Assembly: GCF_002802865.1 (NCBI RefSeq)
Contig: NZ_PGLQ01000003.1
Location: 62,001 to 126,000, forward strand
From: Bifidobacterium scaligerum
Lineage (GTDB): Bacteria; Actinomycetota; Actinomycetes; Actinomycetales; Bifidobacteriaceae
DNA length: 64,000 nucleotides
Reading direction: 5' to 3'
Positions 55,612 through 64,000 of this stretch are shown one piece after another. The number at the start of each line of letters is the position of its first letter. Positions within the stretch are counted from its first letter, which is position 1. The translations under genes and the position numbers were made by a program. The notes under the pieces were generated by a model. It did no database searches. It saw only the letters and a list, made by a program, of their open reading frames with translations, and was not told where the DNA came from.

Positions 55612-57579
55612 TAGCCACACACGCATCTGTCCTACTTCACGGTTTGCCCATGAATAGTATGGCACCAGCGTCAATGTGGCGGGCTCAGTGGCGGGCTCGT
55701 CATCGGCCGGAGCATATAACGGGGCATCCTCCGCGTCTTCACCCATATGCACGGCAGACAGCGCAATCGTCTCCACACCGCCCAGCAGGTCGGACTTGAA
55801 CTCGGTCTTGGCATCGGCGGCACGTACGCCATCGGCCAGTCGATAGTTCCACAGGTCGCCGGGATTGTCCGCCTGCTCCGCGCAGTAGACCAGCGGACCA
55901 CGCATCACGGCTACCTGACCAGCGTCAGAACGCACACGGGAGTTGGCGCGCACAAACTTCACGGACATGTCCAGATCAAGGGCGATCTCCAACGTGTCGC
56001 CGGCGTTGACCACCAGATACACGAATCCGTCCTCGACTTCGGCGGCGGCGGGCTTGCCGTTCACCGTCAGTGCATAGGAGCCCAGCGACCAACCGGGAAT
56101 GCGCAAACCGAAACGTACCGAGCTCAGCGCCGCGGAAGTCGGCAGCCCCACCGTGTACTCCACATGGCCGCTCCACGGGAAGTCGGAACGCTGCTCAACG
56201 CTCAGGCCGGAATCGAACGATGCGGTGTTGGCGATGAACTGATGGCTCAGCACGGTCGCGCCGCCATCGCGCTCGGTGTAGATGTAACGATCCACGGAGG
56301 CGATGAGTCGTGCGATATTCGCCGGGCAGCAAGCGCAGCCGAACCAGTCCACGCGATGGGAGAGCACGTGGTGACGGTCCGGATTCGCCAGGCCGTCCGG
56401 AGTGGATTCCAAGGCGTTGACGTAGTAGTACTGCTTGCCGTCCAGGGAGATGCCGGCGATGGAGCCGTTGAACAGCTCCTTTTCCAGCACGTCGGCATAT
56501 TCGCCCTTGGCTTCGATGTCAAGCATCTGCTGAGCGAACATGCTCATGGACACGGCGGCGCAGGTCTCGCCGTACATCGTGTCGTTCGGCAGATCGTAGT
56601 CGTAGGTGAACGACTCGCCCACGTGAGTGGAGCCGATGGCACCGGTCACGTACATACGCTTGGTGACGATGTTCTTCCAGAACCGCTTGGCCGTGGCGAT
56701 GAGGTCCTCGTCGCCAAGCAGACGGCCGACATGCGCCACGCCGGTGCACAGGTAGCCGACGCGCACGGCATGGCCGTCAGCGGTCTGTTGATTGCGTACA
56801 GGCTGCGCAGCTTGGAAGTAGGTGGGCTTGTAGAAGCCGAGGTCCGGGAAGATGTTGTCGCCGTGCATGGCTTTGAGCTGCTTGGCGTAGAACTCGGGAT
56901 CCTGGCCGCGCACGTCGATGAGGTAGAGGGCAAGCTTCAGATAGCGCTCCTCATGGGTCTCCTCATACAGCTTGGCGAGAGCCAGCTCGATCTCCGGATG
57001 GCCGTCGGCTCCGTGAATCTTGCCTTCCTCGGGACCGAAGTTCGCGTCGAGGCAGTCGGCCATACGACGGGCCACATCCAAAGCCTGCTCGTTGCCAGTG
57101 ACCTGATGGTAGGCCACGGCAGCCTCGATGTAGTGACCCATCACATACATCTCATGGCTTTGCTGGATAAGGCTGAAGCGCGGACGATCGGCCCAGACGC
57201 CGGACTTGATCTGGTATGGGGTGTCCAGATAACCGTCTTCCTGCTGTGCACGTGCGATGAGATCCACGGTCTTGTCGCACAGGGCCCGCAGTTCCGGGTC
57301 CGGATGGTAGGCCAGCGCGTAGGCGGCCTCCTCCAGCCACTTATAGACATCGGAATCCTGGAAGACCATGCCGTGGAACTCGTCGTCAAGTTCGCCGGCC
57401 GCGACCTTCAGGTTGGCGACCGCATGGCTTTTGTTATCGGAGAGCTGGTTGCCGGCGGGATCGTCCGGAACGACGGTATCGATTTCGTCGTTCATCACGC
57501 CCCACTGATACGGAATCACCGATTCGACGATCTGGTCACGACGCTGCTTCCAGAACGGAGAGGTAATCGTTACTTTCAT
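55603..57579 (-). CDS. hypBA1: Beta-L-arabinofuranosidase (GH127), HypBA1-like
   Basis: 658 aa, the same length as B. longum HypBA1. With the ATG at 57579 (GAAGGG seven bases upstream), Glu322 (acid/base, HVGESF), Glu338 and Cys340 (YGETCAA), nucleophile Cys417 and Cys418 (GCACCPANIARL) fall exactly on the known zinc and catalytic positions. The enzyme releases L-arabinose from beta-1,2-arabinobiose and related beta-arabinofuranosides of plant hydroxyproline-rich glycoproteins. No signal peptide, so it acts inside the cell on imported sugar. It starts 2 bases after the permease stop, in one operon with the importer. The GH121 partner (HypBA2) is not in the window. The stop codon lies in a repeat element. 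Confidence 0.96.
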   Translation of the reverse strand: MKVTITSPFWKQRRDQIVESVIPYQWGVMNDEIDTVVPDDPAGNQLSDNKSHAVANLKVAAGELDDEFHGMVFQDSDVYKWLEEAAYALAYHPDPELRALCDKTVDLIARAQQEDGYLDTPYQIKSGVWADRPRFSLIQQSHEMYVMGHYIEAAVAYHQVTGNEQALDVARRMADCLDANFGPEEGKIHGADGHPEIELALAKLYEETHEERYLKLALYLIDVRGQDPEFYAKQLKAMHGDNIFPDLGFYKPTYFQAAQPVRNQQTADGHAVRVGYLCTGVAHVGRLLGDEDLIATAKRFWKNIVTKRMYVTGAIGSTHVGESFTYDYDLPNDTMYGETCAAVSMSMFAQQMLDIEAKGEYADVLEKELFNGSIAGISLDGKQYYYVNALESTPDGLANPDRHHVLSHRVDWFGCACCPANIARLIASVDRYIYTERDGGATVLSHQFIANTASFDSGLSVEQRSDFPWSGHVEYTVGLPTSAALSSVRFGLRIPGWSLGSYALTVNGKPAAAEVEDGFVYLVVNAGDTLEIALDLDMSVKFVRANSRVRSDAGQVAVMRGPLVYCAEQADNPGDLWNYRLADGVRAADAKTEFKSDLLGGVETIALSAVHMGEDAEDAPLYAPADDEPATEPATLTLVPYYSWANREVGQMRVWLRR

Positions 57580-57581
57580 GA

Positions 57582-58400
57582 TCATCCCTTCACCGCGCCC
57601 GCCATGAAGCCCTTGACGTAGTACTTCTGAAGTGCGAGGAAGAGGATGGCGCAGGGGATGAGCAGGACCACGACGCCGGCTTCGGTGGCACCGTAGTCGA
57701 TGACGCCCATGGTCTGCTGACGCATGTTCACCATCGCGAGTGGCAGGGTGGACTTGGCGGAGGAGCTCAAGTACAGCGGAATCATGAAGTTGTTCCATGC
57801 TTCCAGGAAGGCCAGCAGACCAACGGTCACCATGGAGGGCTTGACCACCGGGACCAGGATCTTGAACAGCGCTTGGAAGGAGTTGCAGCCGTCCACCATG
57901 GCGGCCTCCTCCATATCCTTCGGGATGGCATCGAAGGCGTTGCGCATGATGAAGGTGCTCATCGGCAGCTGGAACAGCGTGATCACGAGGCCCACGCCGA
58001 GCAGCGTATCGTTCAGACCAATGTCCTTGAACCACACCATCAGCGGGATCAGCAGGGATGCGTACGGCACCATCAGGATGGACAGGGTCACCATGAAGCC
58101 GAGGTTGCGGCCCGGGTAATCAAAGCGGGAGAAGGAGTAGCCGGCCAAGGTGCACACCACCACGGAGAACACCACGGCGACCAGCGAAACGACGATGGAG
58201 TTGAACAGGTACTTCGGCAGACCTTCCTGATAGCCGAACAGCGTCAGGTAGTTGGCCACGCCCCAGCCCTTCGACTGGGCGGAACCGGGCTGCGGACTGA
58301 AGGAGCAGACCACGACCCAGATCAGCGGGCTGATGAAGATCAGGGCCAGCAGGCCTTCGAGCACACGAGCGATGACACGCTTCCACAATGGGGTAGTCAT
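57582..58400 (-). CDS. Carbohydrate ABC transporter permease (MalG type)
   Basis: 272 aa, six membrane helices. The cytoplasmic EAA loop reads MEEAAMVDGCNSFQALFKILVPVVKP, which contacts the shared ATPase. The start has GGGGAGG nine bases upstream. No ATPase gene is in the operon; an MsmK-like ATPase encoded elsewhere is likely (family knowledge). It lies 20 bases after the partner permease gene. Confidence 0.94.
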   Translation of the reverse strand: MTTPLWKRVIARVLEGLLALIFISPLIWVVVCSFSPQPGSAQSKGWGVANYLTLFGYQEGLPKYLFNSIVVSLVAVVFSVVVCTLAGYSFSRFDYPGRNLGFMVTLSILMVPYASLLIPLMVWFKDIGLNDTLLGVGLVITLFQLPMSTFIMRNAFDAIPKDMEEAAMVDGCNSFQALFKILVPVVKPSMVTVGLLAFLEAWNNFMIPLYLSSSAKSTLPLAMVNMRQQTMGVIDYGATEAGVVVLLIPCAILFLALQKYYVKGFMAGAVKG

Positions 58401-58420
58401 AATGAATTACCTCCCCTTTC

Positions 58421-59347
58421 TCACTTGGTGTTGTCGCGCATGCCGCGCATCTGGATGGAGTTGATAATCACCAGGGCGATGAGCACGATCAGCGAGAGCG
58501 CCGCGGCCATGCCGAGGTCCTTCTTGGAATCGAAGGCGAAGTTGTAGATGAGCTGCACCACGGTCATGGTGGAGTTGTTCGGGCCACCCTTGGTCAGAAT
58601 GAAGAACTGATCGAAGGCGAGGATGGAGCCGGTGACGCAGTAGACCAGGCACATCACGATGGTGGGCTTCATCAGCGGCAGGGTGATGGAGCGGAAGATG
58701 CGCCAGGTGCCGGCACCGTCCATGCGGGCGGCTTCGTACAGATCGCCGGGGATGGCCTGCAGACCGATCATCATGAGCAGCATGTAATAGCCGGAGAAGC
58801 GCCAGACGATCACGATGATCGTGGCCCACAGCGCAGACTGTCCGGTGGCGAGCACGGAGCCGCCGTCTTGCATCAGTCCCAGCGCGGACAGCATCTTGGT
58901 CACAGGTCCGACCTGCGGCGAGTAGAGCGCGTAGAACAGCAGGGATGCGGAGGCCAGGCCGGTTGCGGAGGGCAGCAGGAAGCAGGTCCTCAGCACGTTG
59001 TTCCACTTGGTGGATTCCTGCACGATCAGCGCCATGCCGAGGCCCAACACCAGCAGGAAAATCGTCACGATCACGGTGTACTCAAGTGTGAACCCGATCG
59101 ACGGCCAGAACAGCTTGTGCTGGAATACCTTGACGAAGTTGTCCGGGAAATTGGTGCCGCGGTTGCCGCCCAGCAGGCTCCAGCGGGAGCAGGCCATGAT
59201 GACAAGCAAAACGATCGGCACGAAGAACAGCACGATGATCATCACCCAGTCAGGCAGCGCGTACATAATGCCGCGCCGGAATGCCTGGGCCTTTGCCGTG
59301 GACTTGTGCTCGGGCACGGCCGCGGCGGACTTGGAAACACTCGACAT
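58421..59347 (-). CDS. Carbohydrate ABC transporter permease (MalF/UgpA type)
   Basis: 308 aa. Six helices; EAA loop YEAARMDGAGTWRIFRSITLPLMKP. The N-terminus (about residues 1-25) is a polar cytoplasmic tail. GGAGTGAAAC precedes the ATG. First permease of the HypBA1 importer; a hairpin in the 294-base gap separates it from the binding-protein gene. Confidence 0.94.
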   Translation of the reverse strand: MSSVSKSAAAVPEHKSTAKAQAFRRGIMYALPDWVMIIVLFFVPIVLLVIMACSRWSLLGGNRGTNFPDNFVKVFQHKLFWPSIGFTLEYTVIVTIFLLVLGLGMALIVQESTKWNNVLRTCFLLPSATGLASASLLFYALYSPQVGPVTKMLSALGLMQDGGSVLATGQSALWATIIVIVWRFSGYYMLLMMIGLQAIPGDLYEAARMDGAGTWRIFRSITLPLMKPTIVMCLVYCVTGSILAFDQFFILTKGGPNNSTMTVVQLIYNFAFDSKKDLGMAAALSLIVLIALVIINSIQMRGMRDNTK

Positions 59348-59557
59348 GTTTCACTCCTTTGTGGGGAAATAGTTGGAACCAAACGATCGGACACTGATCG
59401 ATAATTCGGATGCGATTCGCGTGATGCAAGGATGAATGCAATCCGTTATCAAGGCCGATTCCTGTGAAGGAGAAAGGAAGGAGAGTACTACAGGAAACCG
59501 GAATCGACCTTGGCAGCAGACCACAGTCAGGAAAACCAACACTGGTGATTGCGGGTG

Positions 59558-59601
59558 ACGGTTCCCCTCAATCTCGCCTGAAGTGGGTCGAGGGGAACCG
59601 T
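59558..59601 (-). terminator. Hairpin between binding-protein and permease genes
   Basis: ACGGTTCCCCTC (59558-59569) pairs exactly with GAGGGGAACCGT (59590-59601). In sugar ABC operons such a stem usually stops part of the transcripts so the binding protein is made in excess (inference). The rest of the 294-base gap holds nothing else I can support. Confidence 0.7.
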
Positions 59602-59641
59602 TGTTCAGCTATCGATGATTATTGGACGCGATTCAGCCGAA

Positions 59642-60964
59642 TCACTGGGCGGACAGAACGTCGGTCACAGCCTGGTTGTCGGACTTCAGGTCACCGTTGC
59701 CCCAAACGGCGTTCTGGACGAGCAGCTGCCACGGGGAGCCGGCGGCGTTGAAGGCCTCATTGAAGGCTGGGGACTTCGGGGTCTTGCCGTTGCCGTCGAT
59801 GATCACGGAGTTGATAGTCTGGACGCGAGGATCGGCGTCGTTGTAGGCGGTCTTCAGGGTCTCGACGTTGGAGGCGGTGTCGCCCTGATCGGCGAAGACT
59901 TCCTTCTGGGTGTCGGACTGCATCAGCCAGTAGAGGAAGTTCCAGGCCTGAGCGACATGCTTGGAGTCCTTGGAGATGCCCATGGCGTCGCCACCGAGGA
60001 ACGTGGAGGACGAGCCTTCCTTGGTGCCCGGGATCGGGGCCACGCCGACCTCGAAACCGCCATCCTTCTCAGCCTCGAACAGCGCGGTGGTGGCGGTGTT
60101 CGGGTAAGGCATCACACCGATCTTGCCGTTGGCGAACGGAGCGGTCCAAGTGGCACCGGTCTCCTCCTTGGAGCCTGCGCCGAGGCCGTTGGTGGTGTTG
60201 GCCAGCTCCTTGTAGGCGTCCAGAACGGCCTTCATGGAGTCGTTGTTCAGGGTGGCCTCGGTGCCGTCATCGTTCATGACGGACTCACCATCGGCCCAGA
60301 CGGACGGGAAGAGGTCGAACACCAATGCACCACCGGACTGGCCGGCAAGGTAGGAACCAGCGACGTCGGTCTTGTTCAGAGCGGCGACCTTCTTGGCTTG
60401 CTCTACGAACTCATCAATGGACTTCGGGCCCTGCTCCGGGTCGAGACCAGCCTCCTTGTAGAGGTTCTTGTTCCAGACCATCACGGAAACATCAGTGATG
60501 AACGGCAGCGTGTGCTTGGCGCCGTCCACCGTACCGGCCTCGATGTGGCCCTGCTGAAGATCCTTGAGGTTGTCGAGTCCGTCGATCTGCTTGGTGAGAT
60601 CAGCGAAAATGCCTTCGGAGGACCAGTACGGAATACGGACCACGTCGCCGGCGAGGAGGTCAGGCAGGGAGTCGGTCTGCGAAGCGCCACCGACCTTGCC
60701 TTCCATATCGTCGTTCGGGATGATCTCCAGCTTGACCTGGTTCTTGTGGCTCTTGTTGTAGGCCTCAACCACGTTCTTGGCCTGGCGTTCCAGCGGGGAA
60801 CGGGTCCACAGGGTGATTTCGGTGCCGTCGTCGGTGCCCTTGGCCGGGATGCCTTCGGTGGAGGCGGTACCACTGCTGCCAGAACCGCCGCAGGCGGCCA
60901 GCGGGATCAGCATTGCGGCGGCTGCGATGCCGGCGAGTGCACGAGTGACCTTGTTGAAGGACAT
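59642..60964 (-). CDS. Carbohydrate ABC transporter substrate-binding lipoprotein
   Basis: 440 aa, family 1 extracellular binding protein. Signal peptide with lipobox LIPLAACGG (Cys about residue 25), so it is anchored to the membrane lipid outside the cell. GTEITLWTRSPLERQAKNVVEAYNKSHKNQVKLEIIPNDD and FANGKIGVMPYPNTATTALFEAE are typical. Adjacent to two permeases and HypBA1, so the ligand is probably a beta-L-arabino-oligosaccharide (inference). Palindromic LacI-type operators lie upstream. Confidence 0.93.
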   Translation of the reverse strand: MSFNKVTRALAGIAAAAMLIPLAACGGSGSSGTASTEGIPAKGTDDGTEITLWTRSPLERQAKNVVEAYNKSHKNQVKLEIIPNDDMEGKVGGASQTDSLPDLLAGDVVRIPYWSSEGIFADLTKQIDGLDNLKDLQQGHIEAGTVDGAKHTLPFITDVSVMVWNKNLYKEAGLDPEQGPKSIDEFVEQAKKVAALNKTDVAGSYLAGQSGGALVFDLFPSVWADGESVMNDDGTEATLNNDSMKAVLDAYKELANTTNGLGAGSKEETGATWTAPFANGKIGVMPYPNTATTALFEAEKDGGFEVGVAPIPGTKEGSSSTFLGGDAMGISKDSKHVAQAWNFLYWLMQSDTQKEVFADQGDTASNVETLKTAYNDADPRVQTINSVIIDGNGKTPKSPAFNEAFNAAGSPWQLLVQNAVWGNGDLKSDNQAVTDVLSAQ

Positions 60965-61114
60965 AATCGCTTCTTTCTCTAAAATGTTCCGCTCATCTCT
61001 GAGAGGCGGTGGCGGAGTTTCCGCCTCCGGTCCTTCGCTCGTCCGCCCCATCCTCCTCGGTAGAACGAAACTCTGCGAAAGCCTTTTCTCAATATAAACG
61101 AACTTCGCCGTTTT

Positions 61115-61132
61115 TGCAAAAGCGCTTTCGCA
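61115..61132. promoter_or_regulatory. LacI-family operator O1
   Basis: TGCAAAAGCGCTTTCGCA: palindrome with one mismatched pair around the central AGCGCT, the hallmark of many LacI-family sites. About 150 bases before the binding-protein ATG. Confidence 0.7.
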
Positions 61133-61339
61133 TTTTCTCTTTCTTTCGCACATCGAACAGGTTCGATACATCAAGCCCGCAAATAATCACCACTAAAATC
61201 GGCCTATTTTCAACGTTTTATCGGCGTGTCTCACAAGACAAACAAAACCTTACAGAAACCAAACGTTTTCACTCGTTTCTTGAAAAATCAAACATTTCTG
61301 TTATCATTTCGTTATAAACAACAACACACAAACACACTT

Positions 61340-61356
61340 TGCGAAAAGTTTTCGCA
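61340..61356. promoter_or_regulatory. LacI-family operator O2
   Basis: TGCGAAAAGTTTTCGCA: perfect 8+1+8 palindrome, sharing the TGCGAAA/TTTCGCA half-sites with O1. About 170 bases before the LacI gene, probably autoregulatory. Confidence 0.65.
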
Positions 61357-61522
61357 CTCTGCGCTACAATGCGATATAGCACAGCGATGTACTTGAATGG
61401 CAACCTCGCCACGCAACTGGCTTTCCGCAGCACATCCGGTATTCTTGGAGTGCCCCGAACCAGTGCGCAGCGATAACCTACGCACACACTGGAATTACAG
61501 CAGTACAACGAGGAATCGAGGC

Positions 61523-62548
61523 ATGATGATGGCTCAGGCACCTACCGGACGTTCGGCGCGACTTGAGGATGTTGCAGCGCTGGCCGGCGTTTCACTGGCC
61601 ACTGCCTCCAAAGCATTGCACAATAAGCCCCGCATCAGCGAAGAGACCAAACAGCGCGTGCTGGACGCCGCCCGTCAACTCAACTACTCCCCCAACAAAC
61701 TGGCCCAATCGCTGGTCCGCGGCACATCCGGGCTCATCGGCCTGGTCACCTCCGACCTGCAAGGCCGATTTTCCACACCTATTCTCATTGGCGCGGAAAA
61801 CGAGCTGCGCGCACAATCCACATCCGTACTGCTGGCCAACGCCCGCGGCGATGCCGCCCTCGAACGCCAGCATGTGGAGAAGCTGCTCTCACTGAAGGTA
61901 GACGGACTGCTGATCGTACAGCGAGAAACCAACCCCCGACCTTCGCTCGGCCGAGACTGGGGTGTGCCACTGGTCTATGTCTACGGTCCCTCCACCGATG
62001 CCGACGATTGTTCCGTGACCTGTGACAACGTGGACGCCGGGCGTATGGCCGTCAACCATCTCATCTCCTGCGGCCGCCGGCATATCGCCATTATCGGTGG
62101 CGACGAAACCTACACCGCCGCCACCGACCGCACCAAAGGCGCGCTTGAGGCGCTGTCCGAACTGGGCATCGAGCCTGCCGGGCCGATTCGCTACGGCAAG
62201 TGGGACGAAAGCTGGGGCCGCGCCGCCACCCGTCTGCTACTCGATCAGGGCGTCAAGTTCGATGCCGTGGTCTGCCAGAGCGATCAGTTGGCCCGCGGCT
62301 GCATTGACGTACTCAAGCAGCATGGGCTGCATATCCCGGACGACGTAGCCGTCATCGGCCACGACAACTGGGACGTACTCACCAAAAGCTCACGCCCGGC
62401 ACTGACCTCGATCGACAACGAAACCGAACTCATCGGCCGCCGCGCCGCCCGCTACCTGATGGATGCCATCGACGGCAATCCCCATCACGGTACGGACTAC
62501 ATGCCCTGCCGTCTCATCCAGCGCGAGTCCACGCTGCCGCTGGACTGA
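61523..62548 (+). CDS. LacI-family repressor of the arabinoside locus
   Basis: 341 aa if started at 61523; three ATGs in a row (61523, 61526, 61529), with GAGG seven bases before the third. Helix-turn-helix at the N-terminus: RLEDVAALAGVSLATASKALHNKPRISEETKQRVLDAARQLNYSPN, then a periplasmic-binding-like domain (GLIGLVTSDLQGRF...; DAVVCQSDQLARGCIDVLKQHGLHIPDDVAVIGHDNWDVLT). Divergent from the binding-protein gene and flanked by palindromes, so it most likely represses this transporter operon and responds to its sugar. Confidence 0.92.
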   Translation: MMMAQAPTGRSARLEDVAALAGVSLATASKALHNKPRISEETKQRVLDAARQLNYSPNKLAQSLVRGTSGLIGLVTSDLQGRFSTPILIGAENELRAQSTSVLLANARGDAALERQHVEKLLSLKVDGLLIVQRETNPRPSLGRDWGVPLVYVYGPSTDADDCSVTCDNVDAGRMAVNHLISCGRRHIAIIGGDETYTAATDRTKGALEALSELGIEPAGPIRYGKWDESWGRAATRLLLDQGVKFDAVVCQSDQLARGCIDVLKQHGLHIPDDVAVIGHDNWDVLTKSSRPALTSIDNETELIGRRAARYLMDAIDGNPHHGTDYMPCRLIQRESTLPLD

Positions 62549-62581
62549 GCCGTTGAACTTCGCCGCCGGACCAACGGAGCG

Positions 62582-63610
62582 TTACATCCGTGGAGCAGCG
62601 GCAGAGCTGCGCACGACGAGCTCGCCCTGTAGCTCCACGAAGCGGGGAGGCAGCTCCTCGCCCTGCTCGCGTGCCTCAAGACGGGACAGCAGCAGTTCCA
62701 CGGCTTTGCGGCCCGCGGCGGGGAAATCCTGCCGGTAGGTGGTCAACGGCGGCGTCCACACGCAGGCAAGCGGATGATCGTCGAAACCGATCACGCTGAT
62801 ATCGTCCGGCACGCTTTTGCCTTCGTCCTCCAAACCGCGGATAAGACCCATCGCGATCTCGTCATTGCCGGCGAAAATCGCGCTCAGCCCCTCGATGCCA
62901 GCCATGGTACGCCCGAGCTCTCGGGCGTCGCTAGGAAGCCACGAGCAGTGACGCATATCCGGAATGGGCTTGTCATTGGCGCGCAGGGCGGCCTCCCAAC
63001 CGGCGGTACGGCTGTAACCGCCGCCCCCGCCCGGAATGGTCACGTGGTAGACGTTCGAATGCCCAAGCGACAGCAGGTACTCGGTGATCTCACGACCGGA
63101 CTGATTCTCACGCAGATCGACCTGGTCGAGATCGGGTTCGCGGTCGCCGGCGATGACCACCTTGGTGACCGTATCCGGCAGCATGTGCAGGGCCTTGGCG
63201 GCGAGTTCGTCGTATTTCATCACGATCACGCCGCTGGGATTCTGGTCCATCACCATGGTGATGGACGCCCGCAGACCCTCGGCCGAATCGTCGTCGAGCT
63301 TCGAGATGCTGACCGGGTAGTTGCTCGCGCGGGCCTCATCTTCGATGCCCTGGATCGTCATGGCGGAGCCGTAGAGCGTGGTATCGCTGGTCATCACGGC
63401 GATGGACTTCATCGCGGCGTTCACCAAACCGCGAGCCACACGGCTCGGGTGATAGTCCAACAGTTTGATGGCGTGGGCGATGCGCTCCCGGCTTTCGTCG
63501 CTGATGCGGGGCGAATCGTTGAGGTATCGGGACACTGTTGACACCGATACGTTGGCGAGCGCGGCGACGTCCTTGATCACCGGCGCACGCTTTTCCTTAG
63601 GCCTTGGCAT
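62582..63610 (-). CDS. LacI-family transcriptional regulator
   Basis: 342 aa with the ATG at 63610 (MPRPKEKRAPVIKDVAALANVSVSTVSRYLNDSPRISDESRERIAHAI; AGG five bases upstream). An alternative ATG at 63631 lacks a ribosome binding site. The effector domain contains GVIVMKYDELAAKALHML and AIFAGNDEIAMGLIRGLEDEGKSVPDDISVIGFDDHPLA. It is convergent with the other LacI gene (33 bases between stops) and lies downstream of another sugar permease on the same strand, so it probably serves that neighbouring transporter. Confidence 0.92.
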   Translation of the reverse strand: MPRPKEKRAPVIKDVAALANVSVSTVSRYLNDSPRISDESRERIAHAIKLLDYHPSRVARGLVNAAMKSIAVMTSDTTLYGSAMTIQGIEDEARASNYPVSISKLDDDSAEGLRASITMVMDQNPSGVIVMKYDELAAKALHMLPDTVTKVVIAGDREPDLDQVDLRENQSGREITEYLLSLGHSNVYHVTIPGGGGGYSRTAGWEAALRANDKPIPDMRHCSWLPSDARELGRTMAGIEGLSAIFAGNDEIAMGLIRGLEDEGKSVPDDISVIGFDDHPLACVWTPPLTTYRQDFPAAGRKAVELLLSRLEAREQGEELPPRFVELQGELVVRSSAAAPRM

Positions 63611-63677
63611 ATGTACCTGTCTATCTTCCATCACGGCCCAGTATAACTGTATGCGCGATAGACGAGTGGGAAAGTGA

Positions 63678-63729
63678 ACACCCCGGCCTCCCATAGGGAA
63701 GGAGAGGAACCTTATGGGGGCCGGGGTGT
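63678..63729 (-). terminator. Terminator after the partial sugar permease gene
   Basis: ACACCCCGGCC and GGCCGGGGTGT pair, extended by CCCATA/TATGGG; loop about 17 bases. It is 44 bases past the permease stop. The T-run is weak on the minus strand and clearer on the plus strand (TCTTTTC). Confidence 0.75.
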
Positions 63730-63772
63730 CTTTTCAGGAGGAAGGGATGGGATGGATTGAATTGTGCGCTGT

Positions 63773-64000
63773 TTACTTAACGGCTCCGCCCGTGATACCA
63801 GAAATGATCTTGCGCTGGCCGATGACGAAGACGATCAGGAGCGGGAGGGTCATCAGGATGATGTAGGCGAAGATGAGGTGCCAGTTGTTGAGGTACAGGC
63901 CCGCGCTCGCCACATTGTAGAGGTTGAGCGGCAGGGTGCTCATCTTGCCGGAGAGGATGAACAGCGAGTAGAAGATGTCGTTCCAGATGTAAAGCACCAC
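63773..64000 (-). CDS. Carbohydrate ABC transporter permease, C-terminal part (MalG type)
   Basis: 75 codons visible; the gene continues beyond base 64000. WNDIFYSLFILSGKMSTLPLNLYN and LIFAYIILMTLPLLIVFVIGQRKIISGITGGAVK match the last two helices and tail of MalG-type permeases. It belongs to a second sugar importer, upstream of the second LacI gene. Confidence 0.9.
   Translation of the reverse strand: MVLYIWNDIFYSLFILSGKMSTLPLNLYNVASAGLYLNNWHLIFAYIILMTLPLLIVFVIGQRKIISGITGGAVK

Larger units (their letters stand above)
60965..61522. other. Divergent regulatory region of the arabinoside locus
   Basis: 558 bases, noticeably AT-rich. It separates the binding-protein gene (minus) from the LacI gene (plus) and contains two palindromes of LacI type (61115-61132, 61340-61356). 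Promoters for both directions must lie here; I cannot fix them. Confidence 0.6.

Overview
The window looks like a chromosomal segment of a Bifidobacterium, probably of the B. longum/B. breve group. The evidence is a high-GC actinobacterial gene set (nucS, glnR-type regulator, DUF2469, gatCAB), almost no mobile DNA, and a beta-L-arabinofuranosidase whose active-site residues fall at the positions known for B. longum HypBA1 (Glu322, Glu338, Cys340, Cys417, Cys418). Species assignment is inference. No insertion sequence, prophage or CRISPR array was seen.

Layout: 1-1.2 kb holds the end of an FKBP isomerase and nucS. 1.9-9.1 kb is the complete F1Fo ATP synthase operon on the minus strand (atpBEFHAGDC). 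9.4-10.7 kb holds metA and the initiator tRNA. 11-13.1 kb is an LPxTG surface adhesin with a cysteine-containing stalk. 13.4-16.2 kb holds glgE and ppa. 16.6-21.8 kb holds a TIM-barrel/ThuA pair, mntP, a membrane protein, a GlnR-like regulator and nth. 22-29.5 kb holds an orphan oligopeptide-type binding protein, valS, chorismate mutase and rho. 29.9-36.6 kb holds an FAD oxidoreductase, DUF2469, a GNAT acetyltransferase and gatCAB. 37-43.2 kb holds an AbiEi/nuclease-like protein, an ABC-2 exporter, a SPOUT methyltransferase, a phosphoribosyltransferase-like protein and rmuC. 43.3-46.5 kb is a copper module (csoR, then divergent copA). 46.5-50 kb holds an aquaporin, tRNA-Lys and rpsF-ssb-rpsR-rplI. 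50-55.2 kb holds a large zinc-ribbon membrane protein, prs and a YggS protein. 55.6-64 kb is a carbohydrate locus: a LacI regulator, binding protein, two permeases and HypBA1, then a second LacI gene and the end of another sugar permease.

The most unusual features are these. (1) CopA is a cupredoxin - P1B ATPase - YHS fusion that appears to lack the whole nucleotide-binding N-domain, and its YHS part has its own ribosome binding site and start codon. (2) A hairpin repeat family (9-bp stem, 3-nt loop, compensated stem changes) sits at the 3' ends of ppa, valS and hypBA1; at ppa and valS the end of the gene is duplicated around it, and at hypBA1 the element itself is in a 124-bp tandem array. 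(3) A second palindrome type (A-tract, GC stem, T-tract) recurs at two convergent gene junctions. (4) nucS carries a perfect 9-bp tandem array in its interdomain linker.

The genes are mostly housekeeping (energy, translation, nucleotide and amino-acid metabolism). The specialised parts are the adhesin, copper handling and arabinoside scavenging expected of a gut commensal living on plant glycans.
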